Assembly: GCF_003149475.2 (NCBI RefSeq) | Contig: NZ_QFWV02000002.1 | Coordinates: forward strand, 233,949 to 297,948 | Origin: Oceaniradius stylonematis | GTDB taxonomy: Bacteria; Pseudomonadota; Alphaproteobacteria; Rhizobiales; Rhizobiaceae | Direction of reading: 5' to 3' | DNA length: 64,000 nt | Part shown: positions 41,434-50,763 of the stretch, one piece after another | How positions within the stretch are numbered: the first letter of the stretch is position 1 | Layout of the letters: the number at the start of each line of letters is the position of its first letter | The notes under the pieces: model-generated | What the model was told of the DNA's origin: nothing | What the model saw: only the letters and a program-made list of their open reading frames with translations | Databases searched by the model: none | Position numbers and translations under genes: made by a program

Positions 41434-43446
41434 CTATTCGAACTCCATGATCACCGCGTCGACGGCAAGGCTGTCGCCCGCCTCGGCGTGTATGACGGAC
41501 ACGGTCGCATCGCGTTCGGCGCGCAGCACGTTCTCCATCTTCATCGCCTCGATCACCGCCAGCGTCTCGCCGGCCTGCACGGCCTGGCCGACACGGACAT
41601 TGAGCGCCACGACGAGCCCCGGCATCGGGCACAGGAGCTGTTTGGAGGTATCGGCGACCGCCTTTTCCGGCATCAGCGCTTCAAGGTCCGCCACATGCGG
41701 GCTCATCACCTGCGCCGTCACCGAATAGCCGCGCCAGTCGATCACCATCGCGTTCGCCACGGGCCGGATCTGGGCAACGACGCGCGTGCCGCCGACAGAC
41801 CCGGTCCAAAGCGGATCGCCGAGCCGGAAGCCGGTTTCCAGCGCCGCCGGCCCCTCGCCCTCTGCAGAAACGGTGAACGCCGTCCGGTCACCGAGCGTGG
41901 CCGCCGCGACCGACATCGCCAGCCGCTCATCACCGATCCGAACCACCCAGTCGGTACCGATCCGGCCGGAATGGGGCGCAATGCGCCCGGCATGCCGGTC
42001 GAGCCGGTCCTTGCGGATGATCTCCACGGAAAGCGCGATCGCGGCGAGGATGGATCGCGCCTCCGCATCCGGTTCGGGCGGCATGAAGCCGTCGGGATAT
42101 TCCTCGGCGATGAAATTGGTCGTCAGCCGGCCTTCCCGCCATCTGGGGTGCGCCATCAGCGAGGCAAGGAACGGCATGTTGTGGGCGATCCCGTCAATGA
42201 CGAACCCGTCCAGCGCATCGCGCATCGCGTCGATCGCCGCTTCGCGCGTCGGCGCCCAGGTGCACAGTTTGGCGATCATCGGATCGTAGAACATCGAGAT
42301 TTCGGCGCCCGCGAAGACGCCCGTATCGTTGCGCACGATCAGATCGTCCGTGCACTGCTCGGCGGGCGGCTGGTAACGGGTCAGCCGTCCGATCGAGGGC
42401 AGAAAGCCGCGTACCGGGTCCTCGGCATAGACGCGGCTTTCGATGGCCCAGCCGTTCAGCGTCACATCGTCCTGCGCAATGCCCAGCTTCTCGCCCGCAG
42501 CCACACGGATCATCTGCTCGACCAGATCGAGCCCGGTGATCAGTTCGGTCACCGGATGCTCCACCTGCAGCCGCGTGTTCATCTCGAGGAAGTAGAAATT
42601 GCGGTCCTTGTCGACGATGAACTCGACCGTGCCGGCACTCTGATAATCGACGGCCTGCGCCAGCGCGACGGCCTGCGCGCCCATCGCGGCACGCGTTTCC
42701 GCATCGAGGAACGGCGACGGCGCCTCCTCGATCACCTTCTGGTTGCGGCGCTGGATCGAGCATTCGCGCTCGCCCAGATGGATGGCGTTGCCATGGCCGT
42801 CGGCGAGCACCTGGATCTCGATATGGCGCGGCTCCTCGACGAACTTTTCGATGAAGATGCGGTCGTCGCCAAAGCTGGACGCCGCCTCGGATTTCGACCG
42901 TTCGAAACCGTCGCGCGCTTCATCGTCGTTCCAGGCGATTCGCATGCCCTTGCCGCCGCCGCCGGCCGACGCCTTGATCATCACCGGATAGCCGATCTGC
43001 GCCGAGATCGCCGCCGCCTCGTCCGCATCGGCGATCAGGTCCATATGACCCGGCACGGTGGAAACGCCCGCCTCGGCGGCAATCTTCTTTGAGGTGATCT
43101 TGTCGCCCATCGCGTTGATCGCCTTCGGCTTGGGGCCGATGAAGACGATGCCCTCGGCCTCAAGCGCCTCGCAGAACGAGGCCCGTTCCGACAGAAAGCC
43201 GTAGCCCGGGTGCACCGCCTGCGCGCCGGTCGTTTTGGCGGCTTCGATGATCCTATCGGCGATGAGATAGCTTTCGGTGGCGGGCGGCGGGCCGATATGC
43301 ACCGCCTCGTCGGCCATTTCGACATGCAGCGCATCGGCGTCCGCATCCGAATAGACCGCGACCGTGGCGATGCCCATGCGCCGCGCCGTCTTGATCACGC
43401 GGCAGGCGATTTCGCCGCGATTGGCGATCAATATCTTGTCGAACAT
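41434..43446 (-). CDS. pccA: Biotin-dependent acyl-CoA carboxylase alpha subunit (propionyl-CoA type)
   Basis: 670 residues. Biotin carboxylase (about 1-450) starts FDKILIANRGEIACRVIKTA and has the ATP-grasp SAGGGGKGMRIAWNDDE, GDDRIFIEKFVEEPRHIE and FLEMNTRLQVEHPVTE. A middle BT-type region (about 460-590) is followed by a C-terminal biotinyl domain with the biotinylated Lys in VIEAMKMENVLRAERD. This layout and length fit PccA, which acts with PccB in propionate, odd-chain and branched amino-acid breakdown. A methylcrotonyl-CoA carboxylase subunit is the main alternative. pccB is not in the window. Confidence 0.88.
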   Translation of the reverse strand: MFDKILIANRGEIACRVIKTARRMGIATVAVYSDADADALHVEMADEAVHIGPPPATESYLIADRIIEAAKTTGAQAVHPGYGFLSERASFCEALEAEGIVFIGPKPKAINAMGDKITSKKIAAEAGVSTVPGHMDLIADADEAAAISAQIGYPVMIKASAGGGGKGMRIAWNDDEARDGFERSKSEAASSFGDDRIFIEKFVEEPRHIEIQVLADGHGNAIHLGERECSIQRRNQKVIEEAPSPFLDAETRAAMGAQAVALAQAVDYQSAGTVEFIVDKDRNFYFLEMNTRLQVEHPVTELITGLDLVEQMIRVAAGEKLGIAQDDVTLNGWAIESRVYAEDPVRGFLPSIGRLTRYQPPAEQCTDDLIVRNDTGVFAGAEISMFYDPMIAKLCTWAPTREAAIDAMRDALDGFVIDGIAHNMPFLASLMAHPRWREGRLTTNFIAEEYPDGFMPPEPDAEARSILAAIALSVEIIRKDRLDRHAGRIAPHSGRIGTDWVVRIGDERLAMSVAAATLGDRTAFTVSAEGEGPAALETGFRLGDPLWTGSVGGTRVVAQIRPVANAMVIDWRGYSVTAQVMSPHVADLEALMPEKAVADTSKQLLCPMPGLVVALNVRVGQAVQAGETLAVIEAMKMENVLRAERDATVSVIHAEAGDSLAVDAVIMEFE

Positions 43447-43531
43447 GCCCGTCGGAGCCCCCGCCTTGTGCCTTTTTGTCCGGCCTTGTTACCGAAATCC
43501 GGCACCCGGACAATGATCTGTTTGTCTTAGG

Positions 43532-44473
43532 TCACGCACCGTCTTTCTGGTCCACGGTCCGTTCGCGCCAGAAGACGTAGAGCCCCGACGCGACGATGAT
43601 GCCGATCCCGAGCCATTTGGTCGGCGTCGGAAATTCGCTGAAGAGAAGCAGGCCGAACAGCGCCGCCGAAATGATCTCGATGTACTGGAACGGCGCCAGC
43701 AGCGAGGCCGGCGCCATCTGGAAGGCGCGCACGAACAGATAGTGCCCGGCGACACCGATACTGCCCATCAGCGCCACCAGCGCCCAGACGGTCGGGTCCG
43801 CCGTTGGCGTGACGGCCAGATCGCCAATGCCCGCCACGGTGCCGAACGCCATCGCCACGGCGACGATCGCCATGCCGCCAAGTCCGGAAACGAACTGCAT
43901 GACCATCGCGCCATCGTTTCGGCCGGCAATGCGGTTGAGCATCAGATAGGTGGCGAACAGCGTTGCCGCGCCAAGCGGCAGGAGCGAGACCGGCCCGAAC
44001 ACCGCATAGGAGGGCTGGATGACGATCAGCGCGCCGCCAAAGCCGACAATGACGGCCGCCACACGGCGCCAGCCCACCGGTTCGCGCAGCACCAGAAACG
44101 AAAGCAGGGTCAGAATGAGCGGCTCGACGAAGAAGACCGCGATCGCATCGGCCAGCGGCATGTATTTGAGCGCCACGAAGAAGAACAGGCTCGCCGCGCC
44201 CAGAACCATGCCGCGCACGAAATTGAGACCAAACCGGTTCGAGCGCAGCGCGGCAGCGCCGCCGAAGGCCATCAGCCAGACAAGGCAGAAAGCCGTCTGG
44301 ATCGCAAAGCGGAAGAAAGTGACCTGGCCGGGTGACATGGCGCCGCTCTGGCCCAGCAGTTTGGCGACCGCATCCATGGCCGGCAGCAGAAGCGCGCCGA
44401 CAACGGCCAGTGCCATGCCGCGCACCGGCATGTCGGCTGAAAAGGAGGGTTTTGACGGCAGCGCCTGAACCAT
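43532..44473 (-). CDS. EamA/DMT-superfamily transporter
   Basis: 313 residues with ten predicted membrane helices in two EamA repeats (first from GMALAVVGALLLPAMDAVAK, second from LLPLGAATLFATYLMLNRIA). The segment ADAIAVFFVEPLILTLLSFL is characteristic. Drug/metabolite transporters of this type export amino acids or small metabolites; the substrate is unknown. It lies 85 bases upstream of pccA on the same strand and could be expressed independently. Confidence 0.87.
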   Translation of the reverse strand: MVQALPSKPSFSADMPVRGMALAVVGALLLPAMDAVAKLLGQSGAMSPGQVTFFRFAIQTAFCLVWLMAFGGAAALRSNRFGLNFVRGMVLGAASLFFFVALKYMPLADAIAVFFVEPLILTLLSFLVLREPVGWRRVAAVIVGFGGALIVIQPSYAVFGPVSLLPLGAATLFATYLMLNRIAGRNDGAMVMQFVSGLGGMAIVAVAMAFGTVAGIGDLAVTPTADPTVWALVALMGSIGVAGHYLFVRAFQMAPASLLAPFQYIEIISAALFGLLLFSEFPTPTKWLGIGIIVASGLYVFWRERTVDQKDGA

Positions 44474-44550
44474 CGCTCAGACGTCGCACGGCGCGCACGG
44501 TTGGAAAAGCCCTTATCGGCCCCGAACGGTTCTAACCGGACGTATGATCG

Positions 44551-45552
44551 TCAGGCGACCTGATCGATCAGCGGCGCGAGCGAGGGGTGCACGTCCGGCG
44601 ATTCGTCCCGGATGAATCGCAGCAGCGCCTTTTCGTTTTCGTGCAGCAGCCCGTCGCGGCCCATGCGCCGGGCGATCCAGTCCGCTTCGTCCGTATCGAT
44701 GGTTTCCGCAGCGGCGGTTGCCTCCGCAAACGCCTGGTTGGTTTCGCGCCAGGCGTTTTCGACGCCGGTCTTGGTCATGACCGCGTCCTTGTAGCCCTTG
44801 AGCCCGCCGGCGAAGACGCGCGAGAAGAAGCCGGCCACATCGACGCTGTCGTCGGCCAGCCAGGCCTCGCGCTGGAGCGCCGTTTCGCGGGTCGCCGCCT
44901 GGTGGCGGGTGGCGGCCATCAGCGAAAAGCCGATCGCCTTGACGAACAGGTCCGACCAGGCCGGATCGTTGTCGGCCTCGGCCGTCCGGTCGTTGATGTC
45001 GAACAGAACCTCGGCCTCGTCGCGGGTGATGCCGGCATTGCCGCCGCCGCCATAGGCGTAGAGGATGCGCTTGAGCATGGCGACATCGTCGGCGGTCACG
45101 ACGCCCGGACGCGCCGTGCGGCCGCGGGCCAGCGGTCCGTCGCCATCGGTCACGACATGCGCCACCTGACGCAGCGCGAATGCGCTCAGCGATGCGGGCA
45201 TCGCCGTCGCCCGCTCCATCACGGCGATGAGCAATTCAACCTCGGTGCGTGTGCACACGACGCCGTCGCGCGATATGGCGCTGATCAGCCAGTCGGCATT
45301 GGCGTCCGACACGTAGCCCTTCGGCGCCTCGCGATTGACCAGATAGTCCGACACCGCATCGATGAAGAATGCGTCCCATTCCGGCACGCGCGACCGGCAG
45401 GACGTGTCGATGGCAAACAACGCATCGGCCTCGGGCCGGCACACGACACCGTCACGGAACACCTCGCGGCGCAGCCGCGCAACGTCGTCGGCGGTCACCG
45501 CGTTCCTGGCGACGATTTCGGCCACAGGGCCCTGCAAAACCAGTTCACCCAT
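44551..45552 (-). CDS. Protein of unknown function with an internal duplication
   Basis: 333 residues, soluble and acidic. It contains two related halves: TADDVARLRREVFRDGVVCR (about 18-37) matches TADDVAMLKRILYAYGGGG (about 150-168); each is followed by an EA-LF-I element and a W-FF/LF-A segment, then by DWLISAISRDGVV (first half) and DWIARRMGRDGLL (second half). The repeated Asp/Glu-rich helix pairs recall TerB-like or EF-hand-like folds, but no canonical calcium loop is seen. The start at 45552 (MGELVLQGP) is preferred over 45567. Function unknown; divergent from a methyltransferase gene. Confidence 0.6.
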   Translation of the reverse strand: MGELVLQGPVAEIVARNAVTADDVARLRREVFRDGVVCRPEADALFAIDTSCRSRVPEWDAFFIDAVSDYLVNREAPKGYVSDANADWLISAISRDGVVCTRTEVELLIAVMERATAMPASLSAFALRQVAHVVTDGDGPLARGRTARPGVVTADDVAMLKRILYAYGGGGNAGITRDEAEVLFDINDRTAEADNDPAWSDLFVKAIGFSLMAATRHQAATRETALQREAWLADDSVDVAGFFSRVFAGGLKGYKDAVMTKTGVENAWRETNQAFAEATAAAETIDTDEADWIARRMGRDGLLHENEKALLRFIRDESPDVHPSLAPLIDQVA

Positions 45553-45672
45553 CTCAGTTCCCCGCAATTCGGACGCGACGCGCCCTCAAAAACCCGGGCG
45601 AGACTGACACGGATCGCTTGAATTTCGGCTAAGCGGCGTGGTTAAGCCAAGCTTGCAACCCGGAACCGCCCC

Positions 45673-46503
45673 ATGACCGAGACGACCGACGCGCTCGCCG
45701 ACGCCTATAATGCCGCGCTTGCGCACGAGAAGGCCGGGCAAACCGCAGAAGCGGCCGCACTCTACCGGCGATGCCTTGCGCTCGATCCAGCCGACCGGTG
45801 CGGCGCGGCGATGCGGCTCGCCTCGATGGGCATGGGCGATGCGCCCGAAAAGGCGGCCGACGCCTATGTCGCAACATTGTTCGACCAGCACGCCGAGGAT
45901 TTCGACGACATATTGACCGGCGCGCTCGGCTATGCGGTGCCGATGCAGGCGGCCGAATGGCTCAAAGCCACCCGGCCCGGCCCCTATGGCCGCCTCCTCG
46001 ATCTTGGCTGCGGCACGGGCCTGTCCGGCATGATGCTGATGGAACTGTGCGCGCATGCGACCGGCGTCGACATCGCCGAACAGATGGTCGAAAAGGCCGA
46101 CGAGCGGGCGGCCTATGACGCGCTTTACGTCAACGAGGCGGTGCATTTCCTCGACGAGTGGGCGAAAAGCGACGACCCTGACCACCAGCCCTTCGATCTG
46201 ATCGTGGCGACCGACGTCCTGCCCTATATCGGCGCTTTGGAGCCGCTGTTTGACGGCATTGCGGCCAACGCGACCGCCGACGCGCGGCTCGTCGTCTCCG
46301 CCGAGACCCTGCCGGCGCTCGCCGACGGCGACAAGGACTGGACGGTGACGCCGCACCAGCGCTTTGCCCATTCGGCGGACTATCTGCGGACCATGTGTGC
46401 TCGGGCGGGCTTTCCTGACATCGAACTATTCGAGCCGATCACCGTGCGGCTGGAACAGGGCGCGCCGATCCCGGGTTTTCTGGTCGTGGCGGCGCGGCCC
46501 TAA
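45673..46503 (+). CDS. TPR-containing class I SAM-dependent methyltransferase
   Basis: 276 residues. The N-terminal about 45 residues form a tetratricopeptide-like helix pair (AYNAALAHEKAGQTAEAAAL, LDPADRCGAAMRLA). A Rossmann methyltransferase follows, with motif I in RLLDLGCGTGLSGMML, the acidic HATGVDIAEQMVEKA and post-I LIVATDVLPYIG. The substrate is unknown; similar proteins in Rhizobiales are annotated only as methyltransferases. Its stop codon overlaps the mnmD stop (convergent, 4 bases shared). Confidence 0.82.
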   Translation: MTETTDALADAYNAALAHEKAGQTAEAAALYRRCLALDPADRCGAAMRLASMGMGDAPEKAADAYVATLFDQHAEDFDDILTGALGYAVPMQAAEWLKATRPGPYGRLLDLGCGTGLSGMMLMELCAHATGVDIAEQMVEKADERAAYDALYVNEAVHFLDEWAKSDDPDHQPFDLIVATDVLPYIGALEPLFDGIAANATADARLVVSAETLPALADGDKDWTVTPHQRFAHSADYLRTMCARAGFPDIELFEPITVRLEQGAPIPGFLVVAARP

Positions 46504-47201
46504 TCCGGACGCCGGCCGCGCATCATCTCGCGTTTTCCCCCGAAGCCCGGCACTTTTTCGACGTCGAAACCCGCCGCTTGAAGGTTGCGCCGCACCCAGC
46601 CCGCCGCCGTGTAGGTGGCGAACGTGCCGCCGGGCTGTGTCCGGTCGAACACCGCCTGCATCAAGGGCTCCGACCACATGTCGGGGTTCCTGGCCGGCGC
46701 GAACCCGTCCAGATACCAGGCGTCGGCAAGGCCGTTCCAGCGCGTCACGCCGTCCAGCGCATCGCCGGCCACCACGGTCAGCCGCGTCTGCGGATCGAGG
46801 ATCCATGTCACCGGTGTCGATGTCAGGTCCGGCCAGCGTTCGACAAGGCGGACGCACAAGGGCGCAAGGTCCGGCCAGCGCCCGATCGCCGTCATGATCT
46901 CGTCGGCCGTCATGGGCAGCGCTTCGAAGGAGACAAAATCGAGCCGCGCGCCCGGCAGGCGGTGGAGCCGCCATTGCCGCCAGGTTTCCAGGAAATTGAG
47001 GCCGGTGCCGAACCCCAGTTCCGCGATCACCATGTCGGCGCCGTCGCCCCAGCGCTCGGCCAGCCGGTTCTGGCCAATGAAGACATGGCCTGTTTCGGCG
47101 CGGCCATCCTCGCGGGCGTAAAAATGGTCGCCAAACCGGGTCGAAAACGGCATATCGCCATCCATCCACTCCAGCGCATCGCGTTCCAGATCGTCCGCCA
47201 A
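46500..47201 (-). CDS. mnmD: tRNA (5-methylaminomethyl-2-thiouridine) methyltransferase
   Basis: 233 residues. It methylates aminomethyl-uridine at the wobble position of certain tRNAs. Family motifs: MPFSTRFGDHFYAREDGRAE, GHVFIGQNRLAERW, VIAELGFGTGLNFLETW (SAM motif I) and WYLDGFAPARNPDMWS. The start is read as TTG at 47201, preceded by GGGAGAG; an ATG at 47165 would lose conserved N-terminal residues. The TTG shares a base with the ATG of the divergent FAD gene. In E. coli the two activities are fused in MnmC; here they are separate and divergent. Confidence 0.88.
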   Translation of the reverse strand: MADDLERDALEWMDGDMPFSTRFGDHFYAREDGRAETGHVFIGQNRLAERWGDGADMVIAELGFGTGLNFLETWRQWRLHRLPGARLDFVSFEALPMTADEIMTAIGRWPDLAPLCVRLVERWPDLTSTPVTWILDPQTRLTVVAGDALDGVTRWNGLADAWYLDGFAPARNPDMWSEPLMQAVFDRTQPGGTFATYTAAGWVRRNLQAAGFDVEKVPGFGGKREMMRGRRPD

Positions 47202-48352
47202 TGATTGTCTCTCCCGCTCCTGCCAACCCCGATATCGCCGTCATCGGCGGCGGCATTGTCGGCCTGTGGTGCGCCCGTGAGGCCGCGCGGCGCGGCGCCC
47301 ATGTGCTGCTGATCGAAAAGCGCACAATCGCCTCGGGCGCAAGTGGCGGCATGCTCGGCGCGCTGATGCCGCATCAGCCGACCGGCTGGAACGCCAAGAA
47401 ACGGTTCCAGCTCGACGGGCTCCTGTCGCTGCCCGAGCGCGTGGCATCGCTGGAAGCCGAAACCGGGCTCAGCTGCGGCTATGCGCAAACCGGCCGGCTG
47501 ATGCCGATCGGCCATCCCGAAAAGCGCCGCCAGAGCGCGCAATGGGTGGAGGGCGCCAAAACCCATTGGCCGGATGGGATCGGCTGGACGATCGAAGATG
47601 CCAATCCGGCAACGGGCTGGCTGGCTGGCCACTCGCTGCCCCACGGCGTCAATTGCGACACGCTGTCGGCGCGCATCGATCCGCGCAGGCTGACCGCGGC
47701 CTTGCGCGCTGCGCTCAACGCCAGCGACCGCATCACCATCCGCGAGAACACCAGCGTCATGCGGCTTGGCGCCAATGGCACGCTGGTGCTGGACGACGGC
47801 ACAGAAATCACGCCCGGCGCGACCATCGTTGCCGCCGGAAGCGGCGCATTCGCGCTGATCGAGCCGGAAGATCCCGAGCGCATCGGTCGTGGCGTCAAGG
47901 GCCAGGGCGCCTTGCTTGACCCGGCAACGCCCATCGATCCCGCGTCGCCGATCCTCTACGACAAGGGTGTCTATGTCATCGCGCATGACAGCGGCCTGAT
48001 CGCGGTCGGCTCCACCTCGGAGAACGCATTCGACGCGCCGGACACGACCGACGAGAAGCTCGACGGCATCCTCGCGCAGGCCGCCGCGCTGTGCCCGGCG
48101 CTTGAAGGCGCCACCGTTGTCGAACGCTGGGCCGGGGTCCGCCCGCGCGCGGAAGGCCGCGAACCGCTGGTCGGACCCCTGCCCGGCGCGACCGACACGA
48201 TCCTCGCCACCGGCGGGTTCAAGATCTCCTTCGCCATCGCGCACCTGATGGCCGACGCCGCCGTCGGCTTTGCGTCTGGCGACCAGCCGGAGGGCTTGCC
48301 GGACGCGTTTGCGCCCGACCGGCGCGGCGTCACGCTTCGGCAATCCCCCTGA
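47201..48352 (+). CDS. FAD-dependent oxidoreductase, MnmC(o)-like
   Basis: 383 residues of the DAO family. The FAD-binding Rossmann start is IAVIGGGIVGLWCAREAARRG; later elements are IASGASGGMLGALMPHQP, VKGQGALLDP and VERWAGVRPRAEGREPLVGP, ending TGGFKISFAIAHLMAD. In MnmC the oxidase part cleaves carboxymethylaminomethyl-uridine to aminomethyl-uridine before methylation by MnmD. The divergent mnmD neighbour makes this role likely, but glycine/D-amino-acid oxidases share the fold. No ribosome site precedes the ATG at 47201. Confidence 0.78.
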   Translation: MIVSPAPANPDIAVIGGGIVGLWCAREAARRGAHVLLIEKRTIASGASGGMLGALMPHQPTGWNAKKRFQLDGLLSLPERVASLEAETGLSCGYAQTGRLMPIGHPEKRRQSAQWVEGAKTHWPDGIGWTIEDANPATGWLAGHSLPHGVNCDTLSARIDPRRLTAALRAALNASDRITIRENTSVMRLGANGTLVLDDGTEITPGATIVAAGSGAFALIEPEDPERIGRGVKGQGALLDPATPIDPASPILYDKGVYVIAHDSGLIAVGSTSENAFDAPDTTDEKLDGILAQAAALCPALEGATVVERWAGVRPRAEGREPLVGPLPGATDTILATGGFKISFAIAHLMADAAVGFASGDQPEGLPDAFAPDRRGVTLRQSP

Positions 48353-49865
48353 AAAACCGCGCCGCATCGTCGCGCACGGCCTCGACCTTGTCGCCGCTCA
48401 TCCGGTCGAGCGTGCCATACATCATGCCCATGCGCCGGTTGCCGGCCAGCGTCTCACGGTTCTCGATCAGGAAGTTCCAGTAGAGATAGTTGAACGGGCA
48501 GGCCTTAGGGCCGTTCTTGACGCTCACCCGATAGCGGCACGAGCCGCAATAATCCGACATCTTGTCGATATAGGCGCCCGAGGACGCATAGGGCTTGGAG
48601 GCGAACAGGCCATCGTCCGCATAAAGCGCCATGCCGACCACGTTCGGCATCTCCACCCACTCATAGGCGTCGTGATAGACGATCAGAAACCATTCCTGCA
48701 CCTGTTTGGGATCGAGCCCGGCCAGAAGCGAGAAATTGCCGATCACCATCAAGCGCTGGATATGGTGCGCGTAGGCATTTTCCTTCGTTTCCGTAATGGC
48801 TTGGCGCAGGCAGTTCATGTGCGTCTCGCCGCTCCAGAACCAGTCGGGCAGATCGCGCGTCGCTCCCAGCGCATTGCTGTCGCCATAGTCGGGCATGTTC
48901 CGCCAATAGACACCCCGGATGAATTCGCGCCAGCCGATGATCTGCCGGATGAAGCCTTCGGCGGCATTGATCGGCACGGCGCCGTCCCGCCACGCCTTTT
49001 GGGCCCGCTCGCAGCATTCGCGCGGGTCGAGCAGGCCGACATTGATCAGCGCCGACAGGTGCGAATGGAACATCAGCGCCGCGCCCGTCACCATCGCATC
49101 CTGAAACGTGCCGAAATCGGGCAGCGCGTGCTCGACGAACCAGTTCAGATAGTGGAGCGCCTGCCGGCGGGTGACGGGATAGGCAAACGGTTCGAGATCG
49201 CCGAAATGGTCGCCGAACCGTTCGCCAACCAGATCGAGCACTTCGCGCGTCGTCTCGTCCACGGTCCAGTCGGGACGTTCCGGAAAGTCGAGCCCGTCCT
49301 TGGGCGGCGCGCGGTTATCGGCATCGAAGTTCCACTGCCCGCCGGCCGGCCCGCCATCCTCGATCAGATAGCCCGTGGCCTTGCGCATCTCGCGGTAGAA
49401 ATACTCCATCCGCAGCGCCTTGCGGCCATCGGCCCAGCGGGCGAAATCGGCGTGGCTGGCAATGAAGCGGTCATCCAACCGGACGTCGACCTGGATTCCG
49501 AAAAGGTCCGCCCATCCCTGCTGCATCGCCAGAACCCGCCATTCGGCTGCTTCGGTGACGACGATCCGGTCGGCGCCGTGCCGCTCGACCGCAGCGCGCA
49601 ACGCGTCGGTGAACGAGGCGATCGCGTCATCGTCCGCGTCGAGCCGCCGGTAGTCGACGGTGAAGCCTTCGGCCTCGAGACCGGCCGCGAAATGACGCAT
49701 GGCAGCGAAGATAAAGGCGATCTTCTTCTTGTGATGCCGGACATAGGTCGCTTCGTCCCACACCTCGGCCATCACGATCACATCATGTTCGGGATCGGCG
49801 TCGCGCAACGCCGACAGATCGCGCGAGAGCTGGTCGCCCAGAACCATGCGCAGCGTCTTGCCCAT
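48330..49865 (-). CDS. FeS-BCP class photolyase/cryptochrome (PhrB-like, probable 6-4 photolyase)
   Basis: 511 residues. The N-terminus LRMVLGDQLSRDLSALRDAD and the later GWREFIRGVYWRNMPDYG and TKENAYAHHIQRLMVIGNFS are typical of the iron-sulfur bacterial cryptochrome/photolyase class. The four [4Fe-4S] ligands are visible as ETHMNCLRQAI, SDYCGSCRYRV and KACPFNYLYW. Members repair (6-4) photoproducts or act as light sensors, with FAD and often a lumazine antenna. Its end overlaps the FAD-oxidoreductase end (convergent, 23 bases). Confidence 0.9.
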   Translation of the reverse strand: MGKTLRMVLGDQLSRDLSALRDADPEHDVIVMAEVWDEATYVRHHKKKIAFIFAAMRHFAAGLEAEGFTVDYRRLDADDDAIASFTDALRAAVERHGADRIVVTEAAEWRVLAMQQGWADLFGIQVDVRLDDRFIASHADFARWADGRKALRMEYFYREMRKATGYLIEDGGPAGGQWNFDADNRAPPKDGLDFPERPDWTVDETTREVLDLVGERFGDHFGDLEPFAYPVTRRQALHYLNWFVEHALPDFGTFQDAMVTGAALMFHSHLSALINVGLLDPRECCERAQKAWRDGAVPINAAEGFIRQIIGWREFIRGVYWRNMPDYGDSNALGATRDLPDWFWSGETHMNCLRQAITETKENAYAHHIQRLMVIGNFSLLAGLDPKQVQEWFLIVYHDAYEWVEMPNVVGMALYADDGLFASKPYASSGAYIDKMSDYCGSCRYRVSVKNGPKACPFNYLYWNFLIENRETLAGNRRMGMMYGTLDRMSGDKVEAVRDDAARFFRGIAEA

Positions 49866-49873
49866 CGGCGATG

Positions 49874-50596
49874 TCAGCCCTTGGTGCGCAGCGAGGATCG
49901 CCCGCCATCGACGCCGATCACCTGCCCGGTGATCCAGCCGCCCGCATCTGTGAGCAGCACACGCGCCAGCGCGGCATGGTCCTCTGCACTGCCCAGCCGC
50001 GGGATTGCGTGCATCCCGGCGATCGCCTTGGCCATCTGTTCGGATGCGGTCATAGAGGCGGCAAGCGGCGTCGCGGTCAGGCTGGGAGCGATCGCGTTGA
50101 CGCGCACCTTGGGCGCCAGTTCGGCGGCCAGAGCCCGCGTCAGCCCCTCCACGGCGCCCTTGGCCATCGAAACCGAGGCGTGCGCGGCAAAGCCCTGGCT
50201 CACCGCCACCGAAGAGAACAGCAGCACCGAGCCGCCCTCGCCCGCCTTTAGCGCATCGAGCGAGGCTTGCACGGCCAGCGCGGCGCCCGCCGCGTTGACG
50301 CGGAAATCGGTCAGGAAGTCGTCGCCGGTCATACGGCCGAGCGGCTTGAGATTGATCGTTCCCACCGCATAGACGAGCCCGGCCAGGTCGTCACCGGCTT
50401 CGCCGGCCGCCCTGGCGATCTGGTCCGGATTGGTCACATCGGCGACGCTGTGCCCGGCGCCCAGCTCCGCCGCGACCTCGGAAAGCCGGTCGCCGTCACG
50501 CCCGACCAGATGCAGGTCGTGCCCGTCGTCGGCTAGTGTCCGCGCGATCGCCAAGCCGATGCCGCCATTGCCGCCATAAATCAGATAAGTTCCCAA
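49874..50596 (-). CDS. Short-chain dehydrogenase/reductase
   Basis: 240 residues. The NAD(P)-binding motif is YLIYGGNGGIGLAIARTLAD (GGNGGIG variant of TGxxxGIG). Substrate-binding positions are VNAAGAALAVQ and SVLLFSSVAVSQG. The catalytic Tyr of the usual Y-x3-K is replaced: the segment reads HASVSMAKGAVEGLTRALA, with Ser where Tyr is expected and Lys retained. It may therefore be catalytically altered. TTG at 50596 follows GAGAGGACG; GTG at 50629 is the alternative. It is 8 bases from the photolyase gene on the same strand. Confidence 0.82.
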   Translation of the reverse strand: MGTYLIYGGNGGIGLAIARTLADDGHDLHLVGRDGDRLSEVAAELGAGHSVADVTNPDQIARAAGEAGDDLAGLVYAVGTINLKPLGRMTGDDFLTDFRVNAAGAALAVQASLDALKAGEGGSVLLFSSVAVSQGFAAHASVSMAKGAVEGLTRALAAELAPKVRVNAIAPSLTATPLAASMTASEQMAKAIAGMHAIPRLGSAEDHAALARVLLTDAGGWITGQVIGVDGGRSSLRTKG

Positions 50597-50705
50597 CGCC
50601 CGTCCTCTCGCGACCTTGCAGGCGGACACGACGCCCGCCGCCTTTAACCTAGGCGCAGCGGTGCGGGGTCAACCGGAAAGCGGGAGGCGGCAAACGCCAC
50701 ACACG

Positions 50706-50731
50706 AAAAAAGGCCGGCTTGGCAGCCGGCC
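50706..50731 (-). terminator. Intrinsic terminator of tig
   Basis: On the minus strand an 8-bp perfect stem GGCCGGCT/AGCCGGCC with a 4-base loop is followed by six T residues, 33 bases after the tig stop. Confidence 0.85.
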
Positions 50732-50763
50732 CATTGTCTTTGTGATCTGTCCCGAACGGTTGC

